A DNA stretch of 64,000 nucleotides from Treponema vincentii (GTDB taxonomy: Bacteria; Spirochaetota; Spirochaetia; Treponematales; Treponemataceae): positions 2,914,001-2,978,000 of the forward strand of contig NZ_CP048020.1 in the NCBI RefSeq assembly GCF_010365865.1. Direction: 5' to 3'. The first letter of the stretch is position 1; each line of letters opens with the position of its first letter. The notes under the pieces are model-generated. The model did no database searches and was not told the DNA's origin. It worked only from the letters and a program-made list of their open reading frames with translations. This document shows, piece after piece, positions 56,114-64,000 of this stretch. Both the position numbers and the translations under genes were made by a program.

Positions 56114-57217
56114 CTACTCCATTTGCATCGGCATAATGATATGAAAGAAATGAGTATCTGTTTCCGGCCGTAACGTGATTGCACGCATCGGATCGGTAAA
56201 TTCTATGCGGATATTTTCCGAACCGAGTACCTTGAGCGGTTCTTCAAGGTACATATAATTTAAGGCGATGGTTATTTCTTCACCTTCATATTTACAGGGA
56301 ATTTCTTCGTTTGCCGTTCCAAGTTCATTTTCATTTGACGTGATGGAGAGCGTACCGGCAGAAATTTTTAAGAATATCCGTTTGGATTTTTGCTCTACAA
56401 GCAAGGCAACTCGTTTTAAGGCTTGTAGGAAATCATCGCAGTTAGTTTCAAAACAATGTGCTTGAGATTCGGGAATAACTCGTTCATAGTTCGGAAATTG
56501 ACCGTCTATTAAAACTGAGGAAAAGTTATAAGCATTGAAGCGGAAGAATATGTTTTTTTCGCTTATTCCGATGGAAATCATGCCTTCTTCCGACGATCGT
56601 CGTTGTACAATAGAAAGAATTTTAGGAGGAATAATGCTTCCTTTAAAATCAGGTAAAGCAATCCCAAAATCATGTTGAATAAATGCTAATCTTCTGCCGT
56701 CGGTAGCTGCAAAAATCAGATTGTTTTCTTTCTTTTCCATGTAGACACCGTTCATAAAGTAACGAGTTTCATCATCGGAAACAGCGAAAATCGTTTGAGT
56801 TATCATTTCTTTAAATTCTTTTGCAGGAACTTCGAAGAATTGAACATTTGAAGAATCCGTAAAAGGAGGAAAGTCGTTATCTGATATGGTTTTAAGGGAG
56901 AATTTCGCTTTTTTGCTGATGGATCGGATAATAAGTTTTTGATCTTTTTGTTCCGCTTCTATTTCGCCTGAAGGCATTGAAGCGATAATACTGGTGAATT
57001 TATCACAGAATACGGTTGTTGCACCTTCTTCGGCAACATCGACAGGAATTTTTGTTTCAAAGGCTACTTTTATATCGGTTGCACGAATTGTTAAGCTGCC
57101 TTCTTTTGCTATGAGCAGGACATTTGATAGTATGGATATTGCTGTTTTATTTGAAATGATTTCTTGAGCAATAGCCATTTCTTTCAGTAAAACTTCTTTA
57201 GTAAATGTAAATTTCAT
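56114..57217 (-). CDS. dnaN: DNA polymerase III beta sliding clamp
   Basis: A 367-aa clamp protein with the family start MKFTFTKEVLLKEM and end IIMPMQ-like (HIIMPMQME). It makes the DNA-encircling dimer that holds the polymerase. AGGAG lies 5 bp before the ATG. dnaA, usually just upstream, is absent; the upstream gap instead looks like an origin. Confidence 0.96.
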   Translation of the reverse strand: MKFTFTKEVLLKEMAIAQEIISNKTAISILSNVLLIAKEGSLTIRATDIKVAFETKIPVDVAEEGATTVFCDKFTSIIASMPSGEIEAEQKDQKLIIRSISKKAKFSLKTISDNDFPPFTDSSNVQFFEVPAKEFKEMITQTIFAVSDDETRYFMNGVYMEKKENNLIFAATDGRRLAFIQHDFGIALPDFKGSIIPPKILSIVQRRSSEEGMISIGISEKNIFFRFNAYNFSSVLIDGQFPNYERVIPESQAHCFETNCDDFLQALKRVALLVEQKSKRIFLKISAGTLSITSNENELGTANEEIPCKYEGEEITIALNYMYLEEPLKVLGSENIRIEFTDPMRAITLRPETDTHFFHIIMPMQME

Positions 57218-57240
57218 GATTTCTCCTAAAAAGAGGTTAT

Positions 57241-57460
57241 CTTTATTATAATATAAATTTAGTAATAGTAATAGTAGGCGCTGTGAATTTCTTGATATTT
57301 AGGTTAAAGCATTGTTTAGCCGTTAGTTAGCGCTTGAATAATGATGTTTGAATTGTTCACAGTTTGTATCATTATACACAGCTGAAAAAGATATACACAG
57401 TAGAATGAGTCTTATAAACAAGTTTTACATCGATTATGCAGAGGTTATGAACAGTGGAGA
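57241..57460. other. Putative chromosomal origin of replication (oriC)
   Basis: The dnaN upstream gap (57218-57562) contains no gene but has origin features. An AT-rich block (57241-57259) is followed by six TA[G/A] triplets, TAG-TAA-TAG-TAA-TAG-TAG (57260-57277), a GCGC block, and a reverse DnaA-like 9-mer (TGTGAATTT). Then come six DnaA-box-like 9-mers, all in one direction: 57353, 57372 (exact TTATACACA), 57391, 57412, 57434 and 57445, the first four about 20 bp apart. Triplets plus GC block plus box is the bacterial unwinding-element order described in B. subtilis. Confidence 0.75.
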
Positions 57461-57562
57461 AAATGAGAAATTGACTACTGAAATAGCTTGACTGAAAAGC
57501 TCTGCTACTGAAAATTTTTTGAGATATACAGAATTGGCGGTTTTTACTATACTAAGCTCAGT

Positions 57563-58705
57563 ATGATAAAAGCGTTTACGGTAGGAAAAAACATATTTTC
57601 ATCGCAAGAGCATGTGTTGATTATTGCGGAGATTGGAACAGGGCATAACGGCAGCTTGCAGAAGGCGAAAGAATTGGTAGCGGCTGCTAAAGAAAGCGGA
57701 GCCGATGCGGTTAAATTTCAGATTGTATATGCGGATGAAATTTTGCATCCCGATACCGGTTTTGTGAATTTACCGACCGGAAGGATTCCTCTCTATGAAC
57801 GCTTTAGAGAGCTGGAATGCAGTATTGATTTTTACGGTGAATTGGCACAATACGCGCATAAACTTGGAATGCTTTTTTCCGCTTCGGCATTCGGACTTCG
57901 TTCCGCCGATGAATTGCGGCAGCTTAATCCGGCTTTTATAAAAATTGCGTCGCCGGAACTCAATCATTTTCCGCTGCTTGAGCGTGTTGCTTCATTCGGA
58001 CTGCCGGTTATTCTTTCGACCGGTGTTTCTCGGCTTGGCGATATTGAACGTGCCATAAGCTGTTTGGAAAGTAACGGGTTACCTGCCGATATGCGGGCGT
58101 TGCTTCATTGCGTGACGGCGTATCCTGCGCCGGAAACGGATTATAATACGGCGGCGCTGCAATCCTTGTCGATGTTGTTTAACAGTCCTGTCGGTATCAG
58201 CGATCATTCTCTTGATCCTGCTGCAGTTCCGATAGCGGGGTTGTTGAGCGGCGCCTGTATTCTTGAAAAGCATATTTGTCTTTCCCGCAGCGATGCCGGT
58301 CTTGATGATCCTGTTGCGTTGGAACCCTTACAGTTTTTGCAGATGTCAAAAACTGTAAGGGAATTAACCGGTAAGTCCGATGAAGATATTTTTAACGCAG
58401 CACAGGGTTACGGCTATTCTAAGGATTTTCTACAGCGCATTATCGGTGACGGTGAAAAAAAACTTGCTGCTGCGGAAAAAGATAATTACGGTAAAACGAA
58501 TCGTTCGCTGCATTATATAAAAGATTTACAGAAAGGCACCGTGCTGAAAAATAGCGATATTGCCGTTTTACGAACTGAAAAGAATTTAACGGCCGGAGAG
58601 TCTCCTGAGTATTTACATTATTTTATCGGATCGGTTTTGCAGAAAGATGTTACCGGAGGTTCCGGCGCCGTATTTGATGATATTATAGAAAGGAAAATAC
58701 GATAA
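57563..58705 (+). CDS. NeuB/SpsE-family sialic-acid-type synthase
   Basis: A 380-aa PEP-dependent synthase. The TIM-barrel NeuB domain has IAEIGTGHNGS, ADAVKFQ, PAFIKIAS, VILSTG and LEKHI; a C-terminal SAF domain (about 320-375) follows. Such enzymes condense PEP with an amino sugar to make sialic or related nonulosonic acids for surface glycans or flagellin. No Shine-Dalgarno is clear. The DnaJ gene overlaps by 1 bp. The catalytic set looks complete; the substrate sugar is unknown. Confidence 0.88.
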   Translation: MIKAFTVGKNIFSSQEHVLIIAEIGTGHNGSLQKAKELVAAAKESGADAVKFQIVYADEILHPDTGFVNLPTGRIPLYERFRELECSIDFYGELAQYAHKLGMLFSASAFGLRSADELRQLNPAFIKIASPELNHFPLLERVASFGLPVILSTGVSRLGDIERAISCLESNGLPADMRALLHCVTAYPAPETDYNTAALQSLSMLFNSPVGISDHSLDPAAVPIAGLLSGACILEKHICLSRSDAGLDDPVALEPLQFLQMSKTVRELTGKSDEDIFNAAQGYGYSKDFLQRIIGDGEKKLAAAEKDNYGKTNRSLHYIKDLQKGTVLKNSDIAVLRTEKNLTAGESPEYLHYFIGSVLQKDVTGGSGAVFDDIIERKIR

Positions 58706-59130
58706 TGTCTGATTATTACGAAACTCTTGGCAGTTTGCTGCGTGATAGGCTTGGAACGGATGAGGATCCCTTTGAACAAGCGGTAGAAGGCCGGCAGGGT
58801 AAATACCGAAGCGCCGGAAATAAAATCGAGCGGCGTGTTCCTAAAAAAAGGACGTACAAAGAACCTGAACGAAAGGTTGAACCGATACGTGTGCCCGTTC
58901 CCGATGTTTTAACGGAAGATTTTGCCGTTTTACAAGTGCTTCCGGGTGTTCCGCTTGACTATTGCAAAAAAGCATGGAAACACTTATTGAAAAAATATCA
59001 TCCCGATGTCATTGCTGAGGAATCTGCACGGCAACAAGCTGCGTCTATTGTCCGAAGGATAAATCGTTCGTATAAGCGTATCGAAATATGGTTTTCAACC
59101 GGTAAGGTACAGGATTATGACAGTTTATGA
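58705..59130 (+). CDS. DnaJ-domain protein
   Basis: A 141-aa protein with a C-terminal J domain (about 75-140) containing HPD in KKYHPDV. It would stimulate a DnaK ATPase in the cytoplasm. The N-terminal half is charged and disordered-looking. TAATG overlap with the synthase gene and ATGA overlap with the next gene show coupled translation. Confidence 0.85.
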   Translation: MSDYYETLGSLLRDRLGTDEDPFEQAVEGRQGKYRSAGNKIERRVPKKRTYKEPERKVEPIRVPVPDVLTEDFAVLQVLPGVPLDYCKKAWKHLLKKYHPDVIAEESARQQAASIVRRINRSYKRIEIWFSTGKVQDYDSL

Positions 59131-61153
59131 GTTGCGTGCATAACTATTTATTTCAGAGAGTATTGTTACCGGCAGTACGTTTGTGTTGGGTATTCTTTTT
59201 TTCTTCTTTTACCGGTGCAAGGTCTGATTGCAGAAAATATTTTTTATGAATTTGGGCCTAAAACGGATAAGGTCATTGTCTTTACCGCATCGGTAGGTAG
59301 TGATAATCAAGCTACTGCTATAACCCTGCAACTGCAAAAATATGCACAAAAATTATCCGCTGAGGCGCCGGATACCCATATCATTGTTGCTATTACGAAA
59401 AAATGATATTTCCGAATTACCGGTTGACATTCCCGTAAAGCGGTACGAGGGGACTAAGGCGTTAATTCAGACTTTGATCACATATCCGAATGCCGCTGTA
59501 TGTCTTGTTGCCCCCGATAAATCTGATAGCGCGCGGATTATTACGGGAACATCGAAAGGGACAACCCCTGCATGGTTTCTAAAAGCGGTATACGCTTCTT
59601 TGGAACAAAAAAATATTCCTATTGACTTTTATACTAACGCAGTTGTGTTTCACCGTCTCGGGTGGCTGCCTGATGACCCTGCTTTACGGCTCTATAATGA
59701 GGCAAATATTCCAGCAATAAAAATAGAAACCGGTGCGGATTTATCGGATTTTTTTTCTTCGGTTGCGCCTGCAGTTATTCAGAGTATGAGTAATGAATGG
59801 GATACTCATTATTTTGTTTTTAAACTGCATAAAAAGCTTGTTATCATCAACGAGCAGCATATAGTTATAACGCTTATCGTATCGTCAATACTCTTTTTAT
59901 TATGGTTGATGTTTTTTAGCTTTTTATTCGGAAAAAAACGGGATCAACATGTAAAAGATTTATTTAAATTGTGGTGGATGCCGATCTATTTTTTCTTGGT
60001 CAATTGGCTCAGTTTTTTCTTAGGTTCTAAGATAACGGAAGTGCTTTTTTACCTGCGTTTTTCGTCTGTGAGCGAACTGAATTCATTTCCATTGACAGCG
60101 CTATTGATTAAATATGTGTTTGCACTGTTTTTTATGTTTACCGTTACCGCATTTAATAAATTTATTCCACTTCCAGCCAATCGCTTTATTTACGGATTTA
60201 TTGCTCATGTCGTTTGTTTATTAAATATTTTAATTTTTTCTTTTTTTTACCTTTCGTTTTCAATCATCTTTATGGTCATTTATTTTGTTTCGGTGGCTGC
60301 CTATCATTTTAAAAATATCGTACTGCAAATTATATTTATTATGTGTCTTTTTTTACCACTTCTGCCGTTTGTGACGCATATTATTCTTTATCGTGAGTAT
60401 ATGTTTCATATCATATTTTTTATCAACCTTGCATCAGCCTGTATTTTTGTTCCGTTTGATCTGTTTTTAATCAGGCTTGGTCTTAGTATTGATAAGAAAA
60501 GAAAAATTACTAAACCGTTTTTTAGGATACCGATTCAATGTAAGGTTATGGGCGGGCTGTTTCTCGTATTAATGCTTTGGGTATTCGTTATGCCGGCAAC
60601 GAGGAACACCGTTCATAATCGCTGGATGTTAATTCAACACCTTAACGGTGATGAAAGCAGTGTTGTAAAAAAATATATCGATTCTCCGACGGAAGAAAAG
60701 ATAATGGATTACACCCGCGGCAATACACAGGGTTCAGCGGAAACCGCGGATAGTTTTTTAACTGTTCGTACCTCATTTGAAAATTACTTTGAGCGTAGCA
60801 TCGGGACTATTACCATTGATTCGCCGTTAAAAATTGAAGCTTTTTCCGTAACATTGAGCGCACTGAATGATATTGCAATTTTTGAATCCGATGTTCGATT
60901 TGAACAAAATGCTTCCGGGGATACGGCAACGTTTGTGTCTTCTCCTCGTCCGGGTTTTCCTGTTATTATTCATTTTTCCGGTAAAAAGGATGCTGCGCTT
61001 ACACTTTCGGTTGTGGTGTGGTCAAATGATAATCCGTTTGAAATAAAGTTGCCTGTCGATAATTCCAAAGATGCTGCCGGTAAAACGGAAGCGATACCGT
61101 TCCTCTTAAAGATAGAGAAAACGCTGCATATTACGGCACAAGATAAGGGGTAA
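59127..61153 (+). pseudogene. Large membrane protein with two apparent frameshifts
   Basis: The ATG at 59127 overlaps the DnaJ stop (ATGA). Reading from it gives a signal-like N-terminus that shifts frame at a T7 run (59196-59202). The second frame (LLLPVQGLIAENIFYEFGP) shifts again at an A6 run (59398-59403, AITKN|DISELP). Removing one base at each run yields one protein of about 674 aa: signal peptide, a ~200-residue extracytoplasmic domain, a helix, eight or so membrane helices, and a C-terminal beta domain. Either sequencing errors or real inactivation. Family not recognised. Confidence 0.8.
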
Positions 61154-61267
61154 ATAGCGTTGCAAAACTGCATTATCAGTCTTCCGATGCGATGCCGCTG
61201 CATTGTTGTTCACTTTTGGCTACTGCTGCTATTGACAGTGAACAAAACCTAAAATATACTCCGTTAC

Positions 61268-63097
61268 ATGAAAAGACGGTACTTTCAGATTATCGAATTG
61301 ATGAAAAAAAATCCGGCGATTACGCAACGAGATATTGCCGGAACGTTAAAAATATCGCTCGCGTATGTCAATCAAATTCTCTTTGCTATGGAACAGGACG
61401 GCCTTCTTAAAACGAACGGATTACCCGCCATCGGTAAAAGAGTTCTGACGATTAAAGCGCATACCGAATACGATTCATGTAAGGTTGATAATGCTATTAT
61501 CATGGCGGCGGGTTTCGGTTCGCGGTTTATTCCACTCACCTATGCCATCCCTAAGGGGCTGCTGGAAGTGTTCGGCGAGCGGATGATTGAACGCCAGATC
61601 AAACAGCTGCAAGAAGTAGGCATTACCGATATTACCGTAGTCGTCGGCTACCTGAAAGACACCTTCGAGTATCTTATCGATAAATATAATGTAAAACTTG
61701 TGTATAATCCCGATTTTGAAAGCAAAAACAATCTTTCAACACTGTATCATGTCCGCGATAGGCTCAAAAATACGTATATTCTTTCCAGCGACAACTGGCT
61801 GCGGAAAAATATGTATCACGCGCATGAATACGATTCATGGTATTCGTCGGTCAAAATGAACGAGAAAACCAACGAATGGGTGCTGCAGCTCGGTTTACAC
61901 GACAAGATAATGAAGGTAAAGGTCGGCGGCAGAAACGCATGGGTGATGTACGGGACGGTCTATTTTTCGCACGCCTTTTCCGATGCTATTCGCCCGCTGA
62001 TTGAAGATGCATATTACCGTGATGACACCGACGACTGGTACTGGGAAGACGTGTTGCGTCGTCACTTAAATACGCTGACGATGTTTGCTAATAAGCAGCC
62101 TGCTAATCAAGTATATGAATTTGAGTCACTGGAAGAGCTGCGCCAATTCGACACCTCATACATGGTTTCCACACAGAATAAATGGATGGAATTGATTTCC
62201 CGTGTGTTCGGAAAGCCTGAAATGCAGATTAAAAATTTGCGTCCGTTGCGGCTTGGGATGACCAATAAATCTTTTATATTCGAATTGAATAACAACAAAT
62301 ATATTTTCCGCATTCCGGGCGCCGGTACTGATATTCTTATCAATCGGAAACAGGAACATGCAGTGTATAAGGCGATTGAACCACTCGGTATCTCCGATAA
62401 GGTTATTTATTTTGACCAAACGACCGGCGTAAAAATCAGTCAGTTTGAAGAAAATATGCACATAGCGGATCCTCGCAATCCGAACGATTTGGAAGCGTGT
62501 ATGTGGATAGCCCGTAAACTGCATACTTCCGGTATTACGGTGCGGCACCGTTTCGATTTTAGAGAGCGGATTAATTTTTATGAAAAACAGGCAGAAGCAA
62601 AGCATGGCATTCTGTTTTACGATTATGCCGAAGTCCGGGAAAAGATGAATGCCTTGCTTAATTTGCTCGACACGCTGAAAAAACCGGAAGCGCTGACTCA
62701 TATCGATTTAATCTGCGATAATTTTATTATCAGCGACAGTGAGGTAAAACTGATCGACTGGGAATACGCCGCGATGTGCGATCCGCTAGCTGACCTTGCA
62801 ATGTTTTCTATTTACTCTTACTTTTCCGAAGCTCAAATAAACGATCTCATGCATCGCTATTTCCGCCGCGATCCGGAAGGAGAAGAAAAACTGCGAGTCT
62901 ATATCTATGTTGCGCTTGCAGGATTCTTATGGGCGCTGTGGACATGTTATAAACAAGCGCTGGGAGAAAATTTCGGTGAGTACGGGCTAAAGATGTACCG
63001 GTACGCAAAAGATTATTATAAACACGTTATGCAGCTACACGGTATACAAACAACAGAATTTTCAGATGAACAAAATAACGAGACAGCAAATGAATAA
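61268..63097 (+). CDS. licCA: LicC-LicA fusion: phosphocholine cytidylyltransferase/choline kinase
   Basis: A 609-aa fusion that should turn choline into phosphocholine and then CDP-choline. Residues 1-60 form a winged helix-turn-helix. A LicC nucleotidyltransferase follows (AAGFGSRFIPLT, IPKGLLEV at about 79-101), then a LicA/APH-type choline kinase from about 325 (Brenner motif HIDLICDNF, DFG-equivalent LIDWEY). It feeds the phosphatidylcholine pathway known in T. denticola. The BCCT transporter gene overlaps its end by at least 8 bp. The HTH may sense or regulate choline genes. Confidence 0.92.
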   Translation: MKRRYFQIIELMKKNPAITQRDIAGTLKISLAYVNQILFAMEQDGLLKTNGLPAIGKRVLTIKAHTEYDSCKVDNAIIMAAGFGSRFIPLTYAIPKGLLEVFGERMIERQIKQLQEVGITDITVVVGYLKDTFEYLIDKYNVKLVYNPDFESKNNLSTLYHVRDRLKNTYILSSDNWLRKNMYHAHEYDSWYSSVKMNEKTNEWVLQLGLHDKIMKVKVGGRNAWVMYGTVYFSHAFSDAIRPLIEDAYYRDDTDDWYWEDVLRRHLNTLTMFANKQPANQVYEFESLEELRQFDTSYMVSTQNKWMELISRVFGKPEMQIKNLRPLRLGMTNKSFIFELNNNKYIFRIPGAGTDILINRKQEHAVYKAIEPLGISDKVIYFDQTTGVKISQFEENMHIADPRNPNDLEACMWIARKLHTSGITVRHRFDFRERINFYEKQAEAKHGILFYDYAEVREKMNALLNLLDTLKKPEALTHIDLICDNFIISDSEVKLIDWEYAAMCDPLADLAMFSIYSYFSEAQINDLMHRYFRRDPEGEEKLRVYIYVALAGFLWALWTCYKQALGENFGEYGLKMYRYAKDYYKHVMQLHGIQTTEFSDEQNNETANE

Positions 63098-64000
63098 ACA
63101 CAACATGAGCACTCGGAAGCTCAATAAAAAGCACGGTTTCGGAGAAATCGATTGGGTTATTACGCTTTTACCGCTTGTCATTGTAAGCGGTATTGCGGCG
63201 TTATTGCTTACCTTTCCGCAGCAATCGATGAAGGTCATCGATACTTTATGGAACATTTTTGTCAATAAGCTTGGATTTTTCTATATACTTCTTGGCTTCG
63301 GCCTAGTGTGTACAGCGTTTTATCTTGCTTTTTCAAAATACGGAGCAATACGATTAGGCAGCCTCGATAAACCGCGCTATAGTAATTTTACATGGGGTTC
63401 CATGATCTTTACCTCTACGATGGCGGCCGATATTTTATACTGGTCGCTCATTGAGTGGGGATATTACTACACAGCATCACCGTTCGGGCAAACGGCGCTT
63501 ACGGCAGCTGAACGGCAAGATTGGGCAGCAGCATACCCGCTGTTCCACTGGGGCATAACCCCGTGGAGCTTCCATATCGTATGCGCCGTTGCATTCGGCT
63601 ATATGCTCCATGTACGGCAGCGGAAAAAGCAAAAACTTTCCGAAGCGTGCCGCCCCTTGTTCGGCAATAAAATCGACGGTATGCTCGGTACCGTCATCGA
63701 TGTGTTTTCGGTCGTGGGACTGTTAGCGGGAACCGCGACAACGTTCTCACTGGCAACGCCGCTGTTGTCGCTGGCAATCTCCACCATCTCCGGCATTCCC
63801 GAATCGAGGGAGCTGACCTTAGTTGTACTCTGCATTATTGCAGCGGTATATACTTCGGCCGTTTTGCTGGGGATAAAAGGTATTTCTCATCTGGCAAAAA
63901 TTGCCGTTGTGTGTTTTTCAAGCCTTATTGTATTTGTATTTTTACTCAGTCCTAAACTTTATATTATCGAAACAAGCATAACCGGCATCGGGAAGATGCT
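63090..64000 (+). CDS. BCCT-family choline/betaine transporter, 3' end outside window
   Basis: The frame is open to the window edge (about 303 codons). The product is highly hydrophobic with BCCT hallmarks: FGEIDWVITLLPL at the start, TMAADILYWSLIEWGYYY, FHWGITPWSFH (aromatic choline-binding segment) and GTATTFSLATPLL. It probably imports choline for the kinase encoded just before it. ATG 63090 is used; an in-frame ATG at 63066 is possible. Both overlap licCA, so the genes are coupled. Confidence 0.92.
   Translation, partial: MNKHNMSTRKLNKKHGFGEIDWVITLLPLVIVSGIAALLLTFPQQSMKVIDTLWNIFVNKLGFFYILLGFGLVCTAFYLAFSKYGAIRLGSLDKPRYSNFTWGSMIFTSTMAADILYWSLIEWGYYYTASPFGQTALTAAERQDWAAAYPLFHWGITPWSFHIVCAVAFGYMLHVRQRKKQKLSEACRPLFGNKIDGMLGTVIDVFSVVGLLAGTATTFSLATPLLSLAISTISGIPESRELTLVVLCIIAAVYTSAVLLGIKGISHLAKIAVVCFSSLIVFVFLLSPKLYIIETSITGIGKM

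Noticed and set aside
1-64000. CRISPR array or prophage
   Set aside because: No regular repeat-spacer series, integrase, terminase, capsid or tail gene was found.

Overview
The window comes from a host-associated spirochaete of the genus Treponema. Evidence: a LicC-LicA fusion next to a BCCT transporter (the treponemal CDP-choline route), a Trep_Strep-family ECF component, a selenocysteine tRNA, a trypanosome-like ATP-phosphofructokinase and several treponeme-type secreted or lipoproteins. The moderate base composition is more like the T. vincentii/medium side of the genus than T. denticola, but the species is my inference only.

Layout. 1-8.3 kb: end of a conserved treponemal gene, phosphofructokinase, IMP dehydrogenase (DnaA-box-like sites upstream), a STAS/zinc-ribbon protein, an SDR, a TrmJ-like methylase, a sigma-54 activator without a DNA-binding domain, and tRNA-Sec. 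8.7-33.4 kb: mostly chromosomal housekeeping: M28 and M3 peptidases, an MFS-HEAT fusion, a threonine-synthase-like protein without its PLP lysine, a lipid acyltransferase, rpsU, MiaB, a frameshifted DacA, an M23/LysM endopeptidase, PgsA-like, FKBP and a WYL regulator. A 130-bp hairpin repeat lies at 29.7 kb.

33.5-47.2 kb is accessory and bounded by two identical 23-bp direct repeats. It carries secreted proteins, an IetAS-like defence cassette (subtilisin-like protease, AAA+ ATPase, plus a small upstream protein), and a TetR-controlled uptake operon: Trep_Strep S component, EcfT, fused double EcfA, and a heterodimeric YbtPQ/IrtAB-like ABC pair. A DtxR-type operator sits in front of the uptake genes. 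47.3-51.8 kb holds an ABC-2 transporter trio and an autoregulated TetR-EFR1 flavodoxin/ferredoxin-DUF2141 operon.

52-64 kb looks like the replication-origin region: efp, a perfect parS site, a YefM/RelE-type toxin-antitoxin pair, tRNA-Gly, and DUF721-recF-dnaN on the minus strand. The dnaN upstream region carries six consecutive DnaA-trio triplets, a short GC block and at least six co-oriented DnaA-box-like sites. dnaA itself is not next to it. On the other side are a NeuB-like synthase, a DnaJ-domain protein, a large membrane protein with two homopolymer frameshifts, LicCA and the start of a choline/betaine transporter.

Start codons were chosen by Shine-Dalgarno spacing and overlap with neighbours. 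Family names come from recognising motifs; no database search was run.
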